NCBI GenBank assembly: GCA_016841825.1
Contig: JAENYK010000001.1
Location: forward strand, 124,001-188,000
Source of the DNA: Halothermothrix sp.
GTDB taxonomy: Bacteria > Bacillota > Halanaerobiia > DY22613
Length of the DNA stretch: 64,000 bases
Direction: 5' to 3'
The notes under the pieces were generated by a model. That model was not told where the DNA came from. It searched no databases and saw only the letters and a list, made by a program, of their open reading frames with translations. Every line of letters begins with the position of its first letter. Position 1 is the stretch's first letter. Below, piece after piece: positions 61,584 to 64,000 of the stretch. The translations under genes were made by a program, and so were the position numbers.

Positions 61584-63566
61584 CTAAATCTTCACAAAAC
61601 ATTTTTGATGTAACCAGGCATATTTTTTCAAATAATTATTTACCACCAACACAAAGGTAGCATGAGACCAGGTCAATGGTGACACAGATAAAGGCTCTCC
61701 TGTATATGGATGAATCTGTTCAGAAAGCACCCCACTTTCACACTGATGATTCACTACCCAGTACAGTATTTCTTTTGGCCTTTCCAACTCCTCTGCCGAC
61801 TGAGCCAGCTCTATATACCAATCTGCCAACCATAAAGTACAGATAAACCAGGGATTACCTGGAACATTGGCTATATCATCACTTTTCCTAAAATAATAAT
61901 CATTGGTATAACGGGCAATCCCTCCCACACCAGTTTTAATCCATAACCCCTCTTCAATAGCCTTCATTGTCTGAATCACTTTGGGATCATCTGCAGAAAG
62001 CACACCAAATCTGAAGAGTCCATACATACTACTCTCCAGAGTAAGATCACGATGAATTTTCTGTCCATCTAGATAGATTCCGCGAATAAATCTTCCTAGT
62101 TTTTTGTCATACAGATGTTCAAGCATACCTTCTTTAACCTCTTCAGCCGCCTTTTGCCAACTATCCCTACGTTTTACATCTCCTAAAAGACCTGCAATTT
62201 TAGCTGCTGAAATCAATCCACCATACACCGAGGCTGCTGTAAAAGTAAAGATACCTCTCCGCTCTTCCCAGAGATCATAGCTCATCAACGGCAACTTCAA
62301 TTCCGGATGACGATAATCCACCATAAAATTAGCAGCTTTTCGAATCAATGGCCGGTAAAGTGATTCAATAAACTCCAGATCATGAAACCATTCGTAAAAA
62401 TGCCACAAAGCATAGATAATCAAAGCAGTCTCATCTTCCTGAATTGGTAGTTGAATCTCGCCATTATTCAGATACGGATGCCAACTAGAACCGACTGATC
62501 CATCAGGATTATATTTATGCCACAAATATCCACCTTCAGCCATAATTTTTTCACAAAACTTGAAGAATCGAGATGTAATCTCTGGATAACCTGCCAGGTC
62601 TAAAGCATAGGCTACCAGAGCACCATCCCGGGGCCACATATAGCTATAATGATCCCGGTTATAATGCAATATATCTGAATCATTGGCAGCAATAATTGCT
62701 CCTCCATTATCTATCTGTGTCCGGACTATCAACAAACTTAGTTTATACAATTTTATGATCTCTGGCGATAGATCAAAGAAATCTTTATGATTCTTATTAA
62801 CCCATGCCCGCCAATAACACTCAGTACTATTCAGAAGATAATCAGGACTGCGACTCAACACATATGAATTCTTTTCCCTGACCTCTTCAAATCCTCGATC
62901 CACAACAATCCAATAATACAAAACTTTTTCACTTTGACCAGGAACAATCATCTTCATGCTAACAGTACTATCCACCGATCCTTGAGCGATAGGATTTCCT
63001 TCTAACCAACCGTCCTCAGCATCTCGCCAGGTTCCTTCTGCACCTCCAAAACGTTTAGTCCCACAGGCAAATTGGAAAAACCCATCTCCATCTTTTGTAT
63101 ATCCATTAATCAGAAAACAAACATCCCGTTTATAATGGATCATCACATCCAGGCCAGGATCATAAAGAGCTGTATCACCAATATTTGTCTCATTAATATT
63201 AAAATCGTGGGTGAAGAAAATCCTGACATCCCGATCCTGCTGCTGCAGATTTTTCACCCTGATCTTTTTCAGATAGACATTTTCTCGAAAGTGGACCAGA
63301 TCATTGATTACTAACTCAATCCCCAAACGATCATTTTTTGCGGTAACATCTGTGACCAGACTCTCTTCAAGATAACCTTCTTTTCTCTGCCAATCAACTT
63401 CATCTGTCCAACCGAATTGACCATTTACCCAGACTCCTAAACTATTTTTGTGACCTCCGATATGATTTAATTCACCCACATGGGGAAAATACAGATCTCG
63501 CATATTCAATCCCCTATCAAAATTGATCAGCAGATTGCCATTTCCAATTGTTAAAGCTCTCGGCAC
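61584..63566 (-). CDS. GH15-family glucoamylase/glucodextranase-like enzyme
   Basis: A 660-residue glycoside hydrolase. An N-terminal beta-sandwich (about 1-260) precedes an (alpha/alpha)6 barrel (about 265-655). Barrel motifs are NYRDHYSYMWPRDGA-like YNRDHYSYMWPRDGA, LPIQEDETALIIYALW, the catalytic general acid region YDLWEERRG (E434 or E435) and the general base in LSEQIHPYTGEP (E616), with PLTWSHATF closing the site. No signal peptide is present, so it is probably cytoplasmic and hydrolyses alpha-1,4-glucans or imported maltodextrins to glucose. It is flanked by a phosphohexomutase and the HPr-like gene with short gaps, indicating a starch/glycogen-linked operon. Confidence 0.93.
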   Translation of the reverse strand: MPRALTIGNGNLLINFDRGLNMRDLYFPHVGELNHIGGHKNSLGVWVNGQFGWTDEVDWQRKEGYLEESLVTDVTAKNDRLGIELVINDLVHFRENVYLKKIRVKNLQQQDRDVRIFFTHDFNINETNIGDTALYDPGLDVMIHYKRDVCFLINGYTKDGDGFFQFACGTKRFGGAEGTWRDAEDGWLEGNPIAQGSVDSTVSMKMIVPGQSEKVLYYWIVVDRGFEEVREKNSYVLSRSPDYLLNSTECYWRAWVNKNHKDFFDLSPEIIKLYKLSLLIVRTQIDNGGAIIAANDSDILHYNRDHYSYMWPRDGALVAYALDLAGYPEITSRFFKFCEKIMAEGGYLWHKYNPDGSVGSSWHPYLNNGEIQLPIQEDETALIIYALWHFYEWFHDLEFIESLYRPLIRKAANFMVDYRHPELKLPLMSYDLWEERRGIFTFTAASVYGGLISAAKIAGLLGDVKRRDSWQKAAEEVKEGMLEHLYDKKLGRFIRGIYLDGQKIHRDLTLESSMYGLFRFGVLSADDPKVIQTMKAIEEGLWIKTGVGGIARYTNDYYFRKSDDIANVPGNPWFICTLWLADWYIELAQSAEELERPKEILYWVVNHQCESGVLSEQIHPYTGEPLSVSPLTWSHATFVLVVNNYLKKYAWLHQKCFVKI

Positions 63567-63578
63567 CAGGATTTCCTC

Positions 63579-64000
63579 CTAACTTAACTGATAGTCTTCA
63601 ATCTTGTGGGCATATTCGCGCGAAATCTCTGCCGCAACTTCTGGATCATCAGCTTCTGTATATACGTGGAATAAGGGCTCATCTCCATCTGGATAGATTA
63701 AAGTCCAACCATGGTCATGGTGAATGCGCACTCCATCTACTAGTTCTACTTCAGCAGCATCCATATTCTCAATGATCTGACGCATGATTCTTCCCTTCTC
63801 CTCCCATGCGCAGTCAATATCTTCAGCGCAGGTATAAAAAGCCGGAATCGTCTCAACCAGAGACCCCAGACTTAACTCTTGACTAGATAGAAAATCCATG
63901 ATCAATACCAGAGCTGCTATCCCATCTCCGTATGGATAGAAGAATGGTTCACCCTGAACAGCCGCTTCAGCATAGAAGTTACGCATTACAGTTGGTCGAT
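63579..64000 (-). CDS. C-terminal part of a phosphoglucomutase/phosphomannomutase-type enzyme, cut by the window edge
   Basis: The frame stays open to the window edge, so the visible ~139 residues are only the C-terminus; an internal Met should not be taken as the start. The final segment has the family phosphate-binding loop and tail (DGWTLIYPDGDEPLFHVYTEADDPE-like, read in parts as GWTLIYP, PLFHVYTEADD, then a closing helix), matching domain 4 of alpha-D-phosphohexomutases. Preceding text (PFFYPYGDGIAALVLIMDFL) resembles domain 3 (DGI..L..). It may be fused to a nucleotidyltransferase outside the window. It precedes the glucoamylase gene by 12 bases. Confidence 0.85.
   Translation of the reverse strand, partial: RPTVMRNFYAEAAVQGEPFFYPYGDGIAALVLIMDFLSSQELSLGSLVETIPAFYTCAEDIDCAWEEKGRIMRQIIENMDAAEVELVDGVRIHHDHGWTLIYPDGDEPLFHVYTEADDPEVAAEISREYAHKIEDYQLS

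Noticed and set aside
63579-63986. Free-standing 135-residue protein starting at the ATG at 63986
   Set aside because: The frame remains open to the window edge and the sequence is the C-terminus of a phosphohexomutase, so that Met is internal.

Overview
The window reads as a chromosomal segment of an AT-rich, anaerobic, diderm Firmicute, most likely of the Halanaerobiales. The evidence is: strong AGGAGG ribosome-binding sites; consensus sigma-A promoters; Firmicute-specific genes (IreB, a Crh/HPr-like protein, PadR-DUF2812, DUF2089, LiaX-like DUF4097); a predicted outer-membrane beta-barrel; and a sodium-pumping decarboxylase. The lineage is an inference. Almost everything is on the minus strand; only two genes (56.5-58.2 kb) are on the plus strand. 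No rRNA, tRNA, CRISPR array or insertion sequence was seen.

Layout. 0-4 kb: an actin-fold FtsA/PilM-like ATPase and an alkaline-phosphatase-fold membrane protein. 4-5 kb: a PadR-DUF2812 operon with a consensus promoter and an operator array. 5.3-7.5 kb: a chemoreceptor. 7.7-19.3 kb: a sigma-54-controlled organic-acid catabolic locus, in transcription order PrpR-type activator, TctC-TctA-TctB uptake system, LarA-type nickel racemase, aconitase-family dehydratase (large and small subunits), gamma, biotin and beta subunits of a Na+-translocating decarboxylase, and malic enzyme. Uptake, racemisation or hydration, decarboxylation and Na+ pumping fit together for a malate-like acid, but the carboxyltransferase alpha subunit is absent.

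19.5-28.2 kb holds the most unusual content: two tandem genes for ~1360-residue proteins. Each has N-terminal beta/gamma-crystallin repeats, a tetrapyrrole-methylase-fold domain that closely resembles the autocatalytic alpha-N-methyltransferase of borosin peptides, a clasp-like helical region, five ~100-residue beta-rich repeats, one hydrophobic segment, and a C-terminal tripeptide-repeat tail grading from Glu-Gln-Gln to Val-Glu-Ala to a Val/Ile-rich end. About 2.4 kb of the two copies appears identical while both ends and the repeat length have diverged.

28.6-31.9 kb: a FabK/nitronate monooxygenase-like flavoprotein, a SAM methyltransferase, an ECF transporter S component behind a structured leader with an intrinsic terminator, and IreB. 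32.3-50.3 kb: a compact trans-AT PKS-NRPS locus with a discrete acyltransferase, one KS-DH-KR-ACP protein, and a 3922-residue KS-DH-KR-ACP-C-A-PCP-C-A-PCP-TE protein. The second A domain reads as Ser-specific, and the thioesterase has Cys where Ser is usual. 50.7-52.8 kb: a two-gene ATPase plus TOPRIM/RloB-like cassette that looks like phage defence. 53-55.2 kb: an envelope-stress-like DUF2089-DUF4097 pair. 55.4-56.3 kb: a metallo-beta-lactamase-fold gene interrupted by one in-frame TAG. 56.5-58.2 kb (plus strand): a beta-barrel protein and a GerMN lipoprotein. 58.3-64 kb: NagA, a PHP-family protein, a membrane protein, a Crh-like HPr variant, a GH15 glucoamylase and the C-terminus of a phosphohexomutase, consistent with sugar metabolism.
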